Assembly: GCA_003246335.1 (NCBI GenBank) | Contig: QKAR01000009.1 | Location: forward strand, 1 to 64,000 | DNA length: 64,000 bases | DNA from: Spirochaetales bacterium | GTDB taxonomy: Bacteria; Spirochaetota; Spirochaetia; Treponematales; Treponemataceae | Direction: 5' to 3' | Part shown: in pieces, positions 44,184 through 53,571 of the stretch | Position numbering within the stretch: the first letter of the stretch is position 1 | How the letters are laid out: the number at the start of each line of letters is the position of its first letter | Position numbers and translations under genes: made by a program | The notes under the pieces: model-generated | Database searches by the model: none | Told to the model about the DNA's origin: nothing | Seen by the model: only the letters and a program-made list of their open reading frames with translations

Positions 44184-44704
44184 AGCTGGGAAATCGCCGC
44201 CGCGGCTTTTTTGGCGTCGGCCTGCGGGATTCCCGCCTCCTGGCTCAGCGTTTTCGAGAAAAACAGGTTCATGGAGTCGAACACGTCCGGGAGGGAATAA
44301 AAGAGAAACGCGAAGTTAATGCCTTCGGGCTTGAAAACGGTGAAGGCGGAAATCGCGTCCTGGGGCTTTTTATTAAAAATGATGCGCGTCTGGTTCTTCG
44401 CGGTGATGATGTTCGCCTCGTTGAATCGGAGCGGTATCTGGAAGTTTTCGGGCCGGCAATAGGGCTCGACCGTCTTTTGGGTATAGTTCGAAGGCTCGAC
44501 GAGCACGTATAATTTTTTTCCGTTCGTCTGGAAGGTAACGCTGTTGCCCGACGCGTAAAAGTCCTTAACCGCGGAATACGAAATGATCTCGTAGATGCTG
44601 TACGCGGAATTTTGCTTAAAGAACGACGAAACGATGTATCCTTCGTCCATCGGAAGCTTGTTCTGCTGATAAGCCTCGAAAAAATCCATAGCCTTCAGTG
44701 CCAT
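44144..44704 (-). CDS. Unknown 186-aa protein
   Basis: A soluble 186-aa protein that I do not recognise. It has an N-terminal helix (MALKAMDFFEAYQQNK), a central strand-rich part (residues 30-130) and a C-terminal helical end with an Ala/Lys stretch (ADAKKAAAAISQ). ATG 44704 is preferred over three earlier ones because GGAGG lies 7 bases before it. Its 3' end overlaps the ATP-grasp gene by up to 40 bases, so the two are very likely translated together and may share a function. Confidence 0.7.
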   Translation of the reverse strand: MALKAMDFFEAYQQNKLPMDEGYIVSSFFKQNSAYSIYEIISYSAVKDFYASGNSVTFQTNGKKLYVLVEPSNYTQKTVEPYCRPENFQIPLRFNEANIITAKNQTRIIFNKKPQDAISAFTVFKPEGINFAFLFYSLPDVFDSMNLFFSKTLSQEAGIPQADAKKAAAAISQLCAQTLTWPKTQD

Positions 44705-44787
44705 TGCCATACCTCCATGTGATTTATCATGCACTAGTATAGGTGATAATGAGTCGGCGCGCAACCGTCAGCTTGCCCCCCGTCCGC

Positions 44788-44816
44788 TCGACAGGAGCTG
44801 GAACGTCGTTTATTAT
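44788..44816 (+). promoter_or_regulatory. Leaderless-type promoter of ogt-alkA
   Basis: TCGACA (44788-44793) and TATTAT (44811-44816) are 17 bases apart. The ATG at 44823 is 6 bases past the -10, so transcription should begin at the start codon. Confidence 0.65.
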
Positions 44817-44822
44817 GGGCCC

Positions 44823-45323
44823 ATGAACGGAACGTTTTATCTGGAAACGCCCATCGGGCCGTTGGGCGTGCGCGGTAACGGCCGCGCGATTACGGAAGTC
44901 TTTTTCGCCGAAGACGAAAGCGCGCGGGACGCGCGGCTGGAGGAAACTTTGTCGCCGGGCGACGCCAACGGCGCCGACCTCGTCATCGATCGGGCGCTCG
45001 CGGAGCTTTCCGCGTACTTCCGGGGCGAGCCGATCTCCTTTTCCGTTCCGCTGGAGCCCGCCGGCACCGACTTCGAGCGAGCTGTTTGGCTCTTGATGGT
45101 CGCCATACCGCGCGGCTCGACGCGGACGTACGGAGAGCTTGCCGTCGCGCTCGGTAAGCCGCGAGCCGCGCGCGCGGTCGGCGGGGCGGCGCATCGCAAT
45201 CCCATCGGCATCATCATTCCCTGTCACCGCGTCGTCGGCGCCTCCGGTTCGCTCGTCGGCTACGCCGGCGGCCTCGATAAGAAAAGTTTTTTGCTCAATT
45301 TGGAAGGCTCGCGCCTCCTATGA
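44823..45323 (+). CDS. ogt: Methylated-DNA-protein-cysteine methyltransferase
   Basis: This 166-aa suicide enzyme moves the methyl group of O6-methylguanine to its own cysteine. The active-site motif IIIPCHRVVG is complete (Cys at about 135), followed by GYAGGLDKKSFLL. The DNA-binding region with RTYGELA and RAARAVGGA is normal. It overlaps alkA by ATGA, making a two-gene alkylation-repair unit. No Ada-type regulator is in the window. Confidence 0.93.
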   Translation: MNGTFYLETPIGPLGVRGNGRAITEVFFAEDESARDARLEETLSPGDANGADLVIDRALAELSAYFRGEPISFSVPLEPAGTDFERAVWLLMVAIPRGSTRTYGELAVALGKPRAARAVGGAAHRNPIGIIIPCHRVVGASGSLVGYAGGLDKKSFLLNLEGSRLL

Positions 45324-45988
45324 CGGCGCCGGTTTTTTTTCGCTATGGCGCGCGGGAGACGGAATACCTTTCGGCGCGCGATCCCGTTCTTGGGCGCGCG
45401 ATCGCGGAAATCGGGCCCCTGCGCCGGGAAATCAATCCCGACGCGTTCTCGTCGCTCGTGAACGCGATCGTCGGTCAGCAAATTTCCACGAAAGCGCAAA
45501 TAACGGTATGGAATCGCGTCGTCGCGTTCGTGGGCCGCGTGACGCCAGGGTCGATCGCCGCGCTTTCCGAGGGTTCGCTCGCGAGTCTTGGCATGAGCGG
45601 GAGGAAGGCCCGGTATATTCGCTCGCTCGCCGATAAAGCGCTCTCGGGAGATTTCGATCCGGCGGCGCTCTGCTCACTCGGCGACGAGGACGCGATCTCC
45701 GAGCTCGTCTCGCTTGACGGCGTCGGCCCCTGGACGGCGGAGATGCTTCTTATTTTCTCGTTGGGGCGGCCAAACGTTTTCAGTTTCGGCGACGCGGGAA
45801 TTCGCTCGGGCCTAAAAAAACTGCATGGCCTGGACGATTTGGACGCGGCCGCTTTCGCGCGGTTCCGGGAACTCTACAGCCCCCATTGCACGGTCGCGAG
45901 CTTTTACCTTTGGGAAATCGCCGGGATGCGCAAGGTGAACACGGTCCGTTCCCCTGGGTCCGAGGCGGCGGAAACCGTCCAGCCGTGA
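45320..45988 (+). CDS. alkA: DNA-3-methyladenine glycosylase II (AlkA-type)
   Basis: A 222-aa HhH-GPD enzyme removing alkylated bases. The helix-hairpin-helix is LVSLDGVGPWTAEMLLIF-like (about residues 130-147). The catalytic Asp is likely the first acidic residue of FGDAGIRSG (about 152-160), a slightly unusual form of the family's D-x-A motif. The fold should end near ASFYLWEIAG, and about 20 further residues overlap the end of the convergent kinase gene by 85 bases. It is coupled to ogt by a 4-base overlap. Confidence 0.88.
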   Translation: MTAPVFFRYGARETEYLSARDPVLGRAIAEIGPLRREINPDAFSSLVNAIVGQQISTKAQITVWNRVVAFVGRVTPGSIAALSEGSLASLGMSGRKARYIRSLADKALSGDFDPAALCSLGDEDAISELVSLDGVGPWTAEMLLIFSLGRPNVFSFGDAGIRSGLKKLHGLDDLDAAAFARFRELYSPHCTVASFYLWEIAGMRKVNTVRSPGSEAAETVQP

Positions 45989-47259
45989 GAATCCGCGACG
46001 CTCTTGACGATCGATAAGCCCATGCCCATACCTTCCTCCCTGCGAGAATTCGTTCCCCGGTAAAAAAGGTCAAATATGTGCGGTAGATCGTCGCTCTTGA
46101 TGCCGACGCCGTCGTCGGAAATGGCGATGACGGCGTCTCCTCCCTCAACGGTCGCGTCGATTTTGATTAAGCCGCCCTCGCCCGTGTAGCGAATCGCGTT
46201 CGTCGTGATGTTCTCGAGCGCCCGGACGAAGAGTCGCTCGTCGAGCGGCACCACGAAGGAGTCGGGCAAGTCGATACGATACTCAACCGACCTTCTCAGC
46301 AGTTCCGCGTCGCTCGATATGCGCACGCAGAAATTCCGCAAAAGCGGGGCGAGCGCGTGGTTCTGGAGGTTCTGGCGCCACTCGCCGGTATTAAGCTTTA
46401 CGAAGCCGATGAGGTCGTTGATCATGTCCTCGAGCTGGTCGACCTTTCCGCCGACGATTTCGAGCGATTTCGCTATCGTCTGTGGGTCGTCGGCGATGCC
46501 GTCGGATATCGCCTCAGTGTATCCCTTGATGAGGGCGAGCGGGGTTTTTAAGTCGTGGCTGATTCCCATAATGAAGCGCGACCGCCGCGCCTGCTCGTCC
46601 TTGAGCGCGAGCCTCATGCGGTTGAGCGAGTCGGTGAGCGACGTGATCTCGTTGCTGCCTTTCGCCTCTACCACGACGTCGAGGTCTCCCGCCGCGATTC
46701 GTCGGGTATTTTCCTCAAGCATGGTAACCGACTTCGTGATCGATCTCGTGATATACGAGCTCATGGCGGCGGAAAAGACGAGGAGCACGAGAAAGATCGT
46801 GATGACCCAGCGGATCATCACGAGAATCGGGTCGGGCGGCCGGTGCTTCGCGCGCAGCACGCGGGTGATGACGATATAGTTCACGGTTCCCGAGGTTTCC
46901 GGGCTGTCGACCATGTAGAGGTATCGGTGGCTCGAATTCTCTATGAAGCCCATGATGTCGTCGTTCGAGAGCATCGTAGCCGGGCGGTAGTCCTGAATCG
47001 TGGAATACACCACGCGGTTCGCGGCGCCGATGACGAGATATTCGACGTTCTTCGATTTTCGGTTGATGAACCGGGATAGGCGCGACCAATCGGCGGCGCT
47101 CACCTCGGTGCCGGACATTTCGCTGACCTCGCGATACCCGGGCAGCAGGGCGCGCTCGGGTTCGCGGTAAAATTCCAGCATCACGAGCGCGCCGATGACG
47201 AGGATCGGGACGAGAATAATGCCGATTGTGTGGAGCGCGAATTGCGTTCGAATTTTCAT
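45904..47259 (-). CDS. Membrane sensor histidine kinase
   Basis: A 451-aa kinase with TM1 (about 10-29), an extracytoplasmic domain of about 115 residues, TM2 (about 146-168), HAMP (about 170-220), HisKA with H235 in GISHDLKTP and a HATPase domain ending GMGLSIVKSV. It starts directly after its response regulator gene. The pair is divergent from the RND efflux operon, so sensing of a toxic compound or envelope stress and control of that pump is the simplest inference. Its last 85 bases overlap alkA tail-to-tail. Confidence 0.93.
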   Translation of the reverse strand: MKIRTQFALHTIGIILVPILVIGALVMLEFYREPERALLPGYREVSEMSGTEVSAADWSRLSRFINRKSKNVEYLVIGAANRVVYSTIQDYRPATMLSNDDIMGFIENSSHRYLYMVDSPETSGTVNYIVITRVLRAKHRPPDPILVMIRWVITIFLVLLVFSAAMSSYITRSITKSVTMLEENTRRIAAGDLDVVVEAKGSNEITSLTDSLNRMRLALKDEQARRSRFIMGISHDLKTPLALIKGYTEAISDGIADDPQTIAKSLEIVGGKVDQLEDMINDLIGFVKLNTGEWRQNLQNHALAPLLRNFCVRISSDAELLRRSVEYRIDLPDSFVVPLDERLFVRALENITTNAIRYTGEGGLIKIDATVEGGDAVIAISDDGVGIKSDDLPHIFDLFYRGTNSRREEGMGMGLSIVKSVADSHGWTVSAASDPGERTVFTLRIPAISQR

Positions 47260-47964
47260 TTACGATTTTTCCCCGTCGGGCTCCGGCGCGAATCGATAAC
47301 CCATGCCGAACACCGTCTCGATGTACCGAGGATTCGAGGGATCTTCCTCGATTTTTTTCCGAAGCCGCTGGACGTACACCGCCACCGCGGTGATGTCCCC
47401 GTACGCGTTCTTCCAGACGCCGTTGTATATGACGTCCGGGGCGAGCGGCTTACCCGCGTTCGCCGCGAAAAAGGCGAGAACGTCGAATTCCTTCGCGGAA
47501 AGCGTGACGCGCTCGGTTCCCTTGCGGAGCGTGCAGGCGGCGGTGTCGAGCACGTACGGCCCGAATCGTATTCCTTTCCCGGTTTCCGTCTCTGAGTCCT
47601 GCACGCGGCGCAGCATCGCGCGGACGCGCGCGACGAGCACGCGCGGGGAGAACGGTTTCGTGACGAACTCGTCGGCCCCGTAGCCGAGCCCCGCGATGAT
47701 ATCCTCGTCGGCGACGCGCGCCGAAACGATGAGTACGGGCGCCTCGCTTTTCTTGCGGAAGCGATGGAGGAATTCGAACCCGTCCATTCCCGGAAGGTTG
47801 ATGTCGAGGATGATGAGCTCGGGTTGCCACGACTCTATCGTCTCGAGGGCAAGCTCGGCGGACTCGACGATTTTCGTTTCGAGTCCCTCTTTCCCGAGGT
47901 ACAGAGCCTCCAGCTCCGCGAGTTCCTGAACGTCCTCAATAATTAAAATTTTAGCCTTCACCAT
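47260..47964 (-). CDS. OmpR-family response regulator
   Basis: A 234-aa regulator: receiver domain with D54 in LIILDINLPGMDG, and a winged-helix trans_reg_C domain (KEFDVLAFFAANAG, then TAVAVYVQRLRKKIEEDP and YIETVFGMGYRF). The ATG at 47964 has GGAG 5-6 bases upstream; another in-frame ATG 15 bases earlier is less well placed. Its stop touches the kinase start. Binding sites are expected in the 160-base divergent region at 47980-48139. Confidence 0.93.
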   Translation of the reverse strand: MVKAKILIIEDVQELAELEALYLGKEGLETKIVESAELALETIESWQPELIILDINLPGMDGFEFLHRFRKKSEAPVLIVSARVADEDIIAGLGYGADEFVTKPFSPRVLVARVRAMLRRVQDSETETGKGIRFGPYVLDTAACTLRKGTERVTLSAKEFDVLAFFAANAGKPLAPDVIYNGVWKNAYGDITAVAVYVQRLRKKIEEDPSNPRYIETVFGMGYRFAPEPDGEKS

Positions 47965-48048
47965 TTCGCTCCGTTGCATGGTAAAAGTACCGTAAAAAAA
48001 ACCGATCTGGCAACCGCAGACCCTTTTCGGAACGCCGATATAACAGAA

Positions 48049-48060
48049 TATTATATAATC
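48049..48060. promoter_or_regulatory. Divergent -10 region between the regulator and efflux genes
   Basis: TATAAT at 48054-48059 reads on the + strand, and the overlapping palindromic TTATATAA gives a -10 on the minus strand too. Neither side has a convincing -35, which fits activator-dependent promoters. Confidence 0.4.
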
Positions 48061-48139
48061 TTTATTAGCCGTTTATGGGGAAACTAGGGCGAACTCGGTA
48101 TTGTCTTACTATCGAGTATCCTTGAGGAGGTCTGTATCG

Positions 48140-49402
48140 ATGAAGCGCTTTTTTTTGGCAAGCGCGTTAATGGTCGCCGTGGTAAGCGGGTCGCTTTTCG
48201 GCGAAACGGTGCTAACCGTCGATTCGGCCGTTGAGTCGGCCTTACGCAATAACGTATCCGCGCAGCGGAGTTCCATTTCCTACGATGCCTTGGTTAGGTC
48301 GTCGTCGCTTTCCTGGAACGAATTCCTTCCTTCGGTGACCGCGAGCGCGTCGACCGCCCGCGGGACAGTGTCGGAAATCACCTCGTACACCGGGAAGGTC
48401 GCCGCGTCGCTTTCGTTTTCGATGGCGTCCATTGAGGCCGTCAAAAAGGCGAAGCTGAACCTCGAAGCGGGGGCGATCACGCGCGAGACGGCTCTTCGAG
48501 ACGTCGAGCTCGCGACGCGCAAGGCGTTCTACTCCCTCCTTTACGAGAAGGAAAACGTTGACGTTCTCTCCGCGACGGTGGATACGGCGCGCAAACAATA
48601 CGAGCAAACGCTCGCGAAGCAGAAAGCCGGCCTCTTGCCCGAGGTCGACGTGCTCTCTGCCCAGGTAACGTACGAGAATCTCAAGCCGGACCTGGAAACC
48701 GCCAAGATCACCCTGCAAAACGACTTAGAGTCGTTTAAGCAAACGATCGGCATTGACCTCTCGACCGATATTTCGCTCGATGGATCCCTTGAGACGGCGA
48801 GCTCGTTTTCAGATATCGACCTCTCGAACGTAGCCGTCGCGTCGTCGACGGTCGCGGCACTGGAAAAAAACCTCGCTATCGCGAAATCCGCGAAGGTCAC
48901 GACGATGTCATCGTCGTGGCTGCCGACGTTTTCCCTGTCGTGGTCCTATGCCCCGACGAAAACCGACCAGGAAGGCTCGGACTGGGAAGACTCGGGTTCG
49001 GTCTCTGCGGCTGTCAGCCTGCCGCTCGACGGCTTCCTTCCCTTCTCGAAAGGCGCCGAAAACGTCCGTAGCGCGAACGATACCGTGAAGGATATCGAGC
49101 TCCAACTCTCGAACGCGAAAATTTCCGCGCGGATCGAGCGGGAAACGCTCCTTCGGGACATCGCGCAGTCAAAGACGACCCTCAAGGCGCGCCAATTGAG
49201 CGTTTCCCTCGCCGAGCGCAATTACTCGCTTACCGAGGACGCCTACAAACGCGGGACGAAAGACATCCTGAGCCTGCAAGACTCCGCCGATTCGTTGCAA
49301 GAGGCCCGCGTCGCGCTCATGAAGCAATCCTATACGCTTATATCCGCCGTGCTCGATCTTGAGTACGCGATCGGGGTTCCGTTCGGGACCCTTGGGAGGT
49401 AA
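48140..49402 (+). CDS. TolC-family outer-membrane efflux protein
   Basis: A 420-aa exported protein (signal peptide MKRFFLASALMVAVVSGSLFG) with the two long, repeated alpha-helical hairpin and strand units of the TolC family, such as ETALRDVELATRKAFYSLL and the related LLRDIAQSKTTL in the second half. It forms the outer-membrane channel of a tripartite pump. ATG 48140 follows GAGGAGG and fits the signal peptide. It is the first gene of the efflux operon, 3 bases before the fusion-protein gene. Confidence 0.9.
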   Translation: MKRFFLASALMVAVVSGSLFGETVLTVDSAVESALRNNVSAQRSSISYDALVRSSSLSWNEFLPSVTASASTARGTVSEITSYTGKVAASLSFSMASIEAVKKAKLNLEAGAITRETALRDVELATRKAFYSLLYEKENVDVLSATVDTARKQYEQTLAKQKAGLLPEVDVLSAQVTYENLKPDLETAKITLQNDLESFKQTIGIDLSTDISLDGSLETASSFSDIDLSNVAVASSTVAALEKNLAIAKSAKVTTMSSSWLPTFSLSWSYAPTKTDQEGSDWEDSGSVSAAVSLPLDGFLPFSKGAENVRSANDTVKDIELQLSNAKISARIERETLLRDIAQSKTTLKARQLSVSLAERNYSLTEDAYKRGTKDILSLQDSADSLQEARVALMKQSYTLISAVLDLEYAIGVPFGTLGR

Positions 49403-49405
49403 AAC

Positions 49406-50443
49406 ATGAAGAAGAAATATTTTTTGTTGATCGTCGCGTTCGTAGCGGCCGTGGTCGTAGTCGCGCTCTTGCCGAAGTCGTCAAAAAAGGCGGGCGCCGC
49501 CGGCGGGTGGGGCGGAAAATCGGGCGGCCAAACGTCGACGGTTTTTCGCGTCACTTCGGTTCTTTCCGAGCGCAAAAGCCTGCAGTCTTACTTAGAGGTG
49601 AACGGCGACGTCGAGGCCGAGGATACGGTGGATGTGTATCCCGATATTTCCGGCAAGCTCGTCAGCCAATCTGCCCATCTCGGATCGAAAGTCTCCAAGG
49701 GCGAGGTTATCGCTCAGATCGATCCCTCGACGCCCGGCGCGACCTATGCGTTGAGCCCGGTATACGCGCCAATTTCCGGGACGATCACCTCGATACCGCA
49801 GAGCGTCGGCGCGACCGTCTCGACGAGCACGTCCGTCGCGATCATCGGCGATATCGGTAAACTCCAGGTATCGGTGAAAATTCCCGAGCGCGATATCGCC
49901 TCGCTCAAGGTTGGCCTGAAGGCGAACGTCTCGTTTGAGGCCTATCCCGGCGTCACTTTTTCCGCGACGGTTTTCCGCGTCTCCCCGCTCGTCGACTCGA
50001 CGTCGCGCACGAAGGAAGTCTATCTCGCCTTCGACAAAGAAGACGATCGGATTAACGCCGGGATGTTCGCGAAAGTGAAACTGTTCACGACGGTCACCTC
50101 GAACGCCGTGACCGTTCCGGACGAGGCCATCGTGACCAACTACGATAAACAGTACGTGTACGTCGTTAACGACGATAGCACCGTAACGCGGGCGGAAGTC
50201 GTCAAGGGCGTGACGGTCGACGGCGTGACTCAACTCTTGAGCGGCCTCGACGAGGGTAAGCGAATCGCCTTCGAGGGCGTTTCCGTGCTCTCTGACGGCG
50301 TGTCGGTTAAGGACATCAGCCAAAAGTCCGCGGCGTCGGACGCGCAACCGAGCGCGGCCGCTTCCGCCGACGTTTCTGCCTCCGGCAAAAAATGGTCCGG
50401 CTCGGCCGATTCCTCGAATCAAAAAGCGGGGGGTAACGAATGA
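49406..50443 (+). CDS. RND efflux periplasmic adaptor (membrane fusion protein)
   Basis: A 345-aa protein anchored by one N-terminal membrane segment (residues 5-22). The lipoyl/barrel-sandwich halves are VEAEDTVDVYPDISGKL and YAPISGTITSIPQSVGATV, followed by a beta-barrel and membrane-proximal domain. It links the inner-membrane pump with the TolC-type channel. It lacks the long alpha-hairpin of some relatives, so the channel contact is probably short. ATGA overlap with the pump gene. Confidence 0.92.
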   Translation: MKKKYFLLIVAFVAAVVVVALLPKSSKKAGAAGGWGGKSGGQTSTVFRVTSVLSERKSLQSYLEVNGDVEAEDTVDVYPDISGKLVSQSAHLGSKVSKGEVIAQIDPSTPGATYALSPVYAPISGTITSIPQSVGATVSTSTSVAIIGDIGKLQVSVKIPERDIASLKVGLKANVSFEAYPGVTFSATVFRVSPLVDSTSRTKEVYLAFDKEDDRINAGMFAKVKLFTTVTSNAVTVPDEAIVTNYDKQYVYVVNDDSTVTRAEVVKGVTVDGVTQLLSGLDEGKRIAFEGVSVLSDGVSVKDISQKSAASDAQPSAAASADVSASGKKWSGSADSSNQKAGGNE

Positions 50444-53400
50444 GCATGTCGAAACGGGTCGTCGATCACCCGATCCTGACGGCCATCGTATTCGCCCTCC
50501 TGGGCATCATGAGCCTTTACGCGATTAAGGGCATCGCCATCGGCCTCATGCCGGACATGGATATGCCGATGCTCATCGTCTCGACGTCATATAGCTCCGC
50601 CGGACCCGAGTCCGTCGAGAAGGCGGTGACGAGCGTGCTCGAGACGAGCCTCGTAGGCCTATCCGGTCTTAAGACCATGACCTCAACCTCTGCGGAGGAA
50701 AGCTCCTCGATCAGGCTTGAATTTAACTACGGCACGAACCTTGACGAGGCGACGAACGACGTACGCGACAAAATCGACAAGGTCGAAAAGTCGCTCCCCG
50801 ACGGGGCGGGAACGCCGACGATCATGCGATTCGACTCGTCCTCCATGCCCGTCATGCGCATCGCCGTTCGCGGTAATAGAACGGCCGAGGACCTCAAGAT
50901 CCTCGCCGACAATAAAATCGTCGACCGCCTTCAACAGGCGGATGGCGTCGGGCAGGCGAGCTCGAATGGCGGTCGCACGAAGATCGTCCGCGTCGACATT
51001 TCGCAAAACCGTCTTGAGGCGTACGATTTAACGATGACCGGCGTGGCGTCGGCGCTCGCCGCGCAAAACCTCGAGCTCGGCGGCGGCAAGATCGGCGAAG
51101 GCACGAAAAATTACATTATCCGCACCGTCGGCGAATTCAAGAGCATCGACGAGATCAACAATACCATTATCGCGACGAAAAACGGGTATGTTGTTCGTCT
51201 TCGCGACGTCGGTACCGCCGTTCTCGGCTACGACGATGTGAGCACCTATACCTACGTCGACGGTCAGGCCGGCGTCTACGTCTCGATCACTAAGCAGAGC
51301 GACGCCAATACGGTGGACGTTTCCGACGCGGTTCGCGCGAAAATGAAGGAGATCCAGGCTCTTCTCCCGGCGGACGTCACGCTCACGGTAATGTCGGACG
51401 ACGCGGACCAGGTTCGCAGCACGCTCTCCGACTTGCTCAACTCCGCCTGGCAGGGCGCGATCCTCGCGATGCTCGTCTTGTTCATGTTCCTCCGCAACCT
51501 CAAGAGCACGCTCATCATGGGCATCTCGATACCGTTCTCCATCCTCATCACCATCCTGTGCATGAAGTTCGCAGGAATCACCATGAACATGATGACGATG
51601 ACCGGGCTGATCCTCGGCGTCGGAATGGTCGTCGACGCCTCCGTCGTCGTGCTCGAGAATATTTACCAATATCGCGAGCGCGGCACGAAGCCGACGGTTG
51701 CGGCCGTCATAGGCACGCAGGAAATGTTCGCATCGGTCTTTTCGGGTAACCTCACGACCGTGTGCGTCTTCATCCCGTTCATTTTCTTTAAAAGTGATCT
51801 CGGCATGATCGGCCAGATTCTGCCGGACATCATCTATACCATAGTCATCGCGCTCCTTTCGAGCCTTTTCGTGGCGATGTTCCTCGTGCCGGTTCTCGCG
51901 AGCAAGTTCCTCAAGATCCGCACGCGGAAGGAAAAGCCGCTGAAAAATCCCCTCCTCATCGCGGCAGACGGCGCGGTCGGCGGGGGAATTCAGCGGCTCT
52001 CGAACGCGTACCGCACGGCTCTCGATTACGTCCTGCGCCATCGGCTGGCGGCGGTCATCGTGCTCGTCGGCGTGTTCTCGCTTTCCGTCACTTTTTTGAC
52101 GAGGATGAACCTCGTGCTCATGCCGAACATGAACGACGAGTCGGTAACGCTCTCCGTTACGCTCCCGATCGGTACTAAGCTCGGCGAGACGAACGCGGTC
52201 ATGACGCAGATGGAGCAGATCGTCAAGGACGAGGTGAAGGGTTATGAGTCGATAACGACGAACGTCGGCTCCGGTTCCGGTCGCGGCCGCAACCAGAAAA
52301 CGTACGCGGGCTCAATCCAAATCCAGCTGCCCGACGCCTCCGAGCAGATCGATTCGTCGCAGGTGATCCAGCAAAAGCTTCGCGCCCATTTCGACGAGTT
52401 CCCGTCGGCAACCTTCAGTTTTTCGGCGGGAATGATGCGCCAAATGACCGGATCGGACATCGATATCGCCCTTCGCTCCGACGATCTCGACGCGGCCTTC
52501 GCGACCGCGCAAAGCATCGTCAAGATCATGAAGGACAAGGTTCCCGACGTTTCCGAGGGTAGCATCGACATGACCGAGGGCTTGCCCGAGGTCCAGGTCG
52601 TCATCGACCGCGACCGAGCGTACTCTTTTGGAGTTAACGTCGAGGCGGTCGCGAACGAGATCAACGCCGCGATCGAGGGTATCACCGCGACGACGTACCG
52701 CGAGGGCGGCGAGGAATACGACGTGACGCTCTTCCTCCAGGACTCCGATCGCTCGAAGATTCCCGACCTGGAAAAAATATACGTGACCGGAAACGACGGG
52801 CGCGTCGCGCTCTCGAACTTCGCGAGCCTACAGAAGGGCGTTGGCCCGGTGAGCATCAGCCGCGAGGACGAGATGCGCATCGTGCACGTAACCGCCGACA
52901 TTCTGTCGAACACGCGGGCTAACGTCGTGGAGGAGCGCATTAAGACGGCCATCGAGGACACGATGATTCTGCCGGAGAGCGTCAGCATGAGCTTCGAGGG
53001 ATCGTGGAAAGACGTCTCCGAGACGGGTCGCGTGTTCATCCTCATCATTTCCATGGCGCTCTTGCTCGTGTATGGCGTCATGGCCGGCACGTACGAATCG
53101 TTCAAGGATCCGTTCATCAATATGTTCACGATTCCGCTCGGCATCATCGGCGTCGTCGCGATTTACCTTCTGACGGGAAAAAACCTCTCGATGTTTACCG
53201 CGTTCGGCTTCGTCATGCTCATCGGCATCGCGGTCAATAACGGAATCATTCTCGTAGACCAGACGAACCTGCTTGTCGCGCGCGGCGTGCCGATGCGAAA
53301 GGCCTGTCTCGACGCGGCCGCATCGCGGCTCCGCCCGATCTTGATGACGACGATGACGACCTTGCTCGGCGTGTTCCCGATGGCGTTCTTTCCGTCGGGA

Positions 53401-53571
53401 AACTCGATGATGCTCCAGCCGATCGGCCTTTGCGTTTTCGGCGGCCTTATGTCGAGTACCCTCATCACGCTGTTTTTCATACCGGTTTTGTACTCGCTTT
53501 TCAACGAGCGCCGGCAAGGCGTTTCAAAGCGTGCGCTTAAAACCGAAAAATCGATTCAGGAGGCCCTGTGA
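50440..53571 (+). CDS. RND multidrug efflux pump (AcrB/HAE1-like)
   Basis: A 1043-aa inner-membrane proton antiporter. It shows 12 hydrophobic segments arranged as 1+5, periplasmic loop, 1+5. The segment LGVGMVVDASVVVLENIY (about residues 395-412) carries one Asp where HAE1 pumps such as AcrB have a DD pair. The periplasmic porter domains are of normal size. The genes on either side supply the adaptor, channel and a PII-like partner. Substrates cannot be read from sequence. Confidence 0.94.
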   Translation: MSMSKRVVDHPILTAIVFALLGIMSLYAIKGIAIGLMPDMDMPMLIVSTSYSSAGPESVEKAVTSVLETSLVGLSGLKTMTSTSAEESSSIRLEFNYGTNLDEATNDVRDKIDKVEKSLPDGAGTPTIMRFDSSSMPVMRIAVRGNRTAEDLKILADNKIVDRLQQADGVGQASSNGGRTKIVRVDISQNRLEAYDLTMTGVASALAAQNLELGGGKIGEGTKNYIIRTVGEFKSIDEINNTIIATKNGYVVRLRDVGTAVLGYDDVSTYTYVDGQAGVYVSITKQSDANTVDVSDAVRAKMKEIQALLPADVTLTVMSDDADQVRSTLSDLLNSAWQGAILAMLVLFMFLRNLKSTLIMGISIPFSILITILCMKFAGITMNMMTMTGLILGVGMVVDASVVVLENIYQYRERGTKPTVAAVIGTQEMFASVFSGNLTTVCVFIPFIFFKSDLGMIGQILPDIIYTIVIALLSSLFVAMFLVPVLASKFLKIRTRKEKPLKNPLLIAADGAVGGGIQRLSNAYRTALDYVLRHRLAAVIVLVGVFSLSVTFLTRMNLVLMPNMNDESVTLSVTLPIGTKLGETNAVMTQMEQIVKDEVKGYESITTNVGSGSGRGRNQKTYAGSIQIQLPDASEQIDSSQVIQQKLRAHFDEFPSATFSFSAGMMRQMTGSDIDIALRSDDLDAAFATAQSIVKIMKDKVPDVSEGSIDMTEGLPEVQVVIDRDRAYSFGVNVEAVANEINAAIEGITATTYREGGEEYDVTLFLQDSDRSKIPDLEKIYVTGNDGRVALSNFASLQKGVGPVSISREDEMRIVHVTADILSNTRANVVEERIKTAIEDTMILPESVSMSFEGSWKDVSETGRVFILIISMALLLVYGVMAGTYESFKDPFINMFTIPLGIIGVVAIYLLTGKNLSMFTAFGFVMLIGIAVNNGIILVDQTNLLVARGVPMRKACLDAAASRLRPILMTTMTTLLGVFPMAFFPSGNSMMLQPIGLCVFGGLMSSTLITLFFIPVLYSLFNERRQGVSKRALKTEKSIQEAL

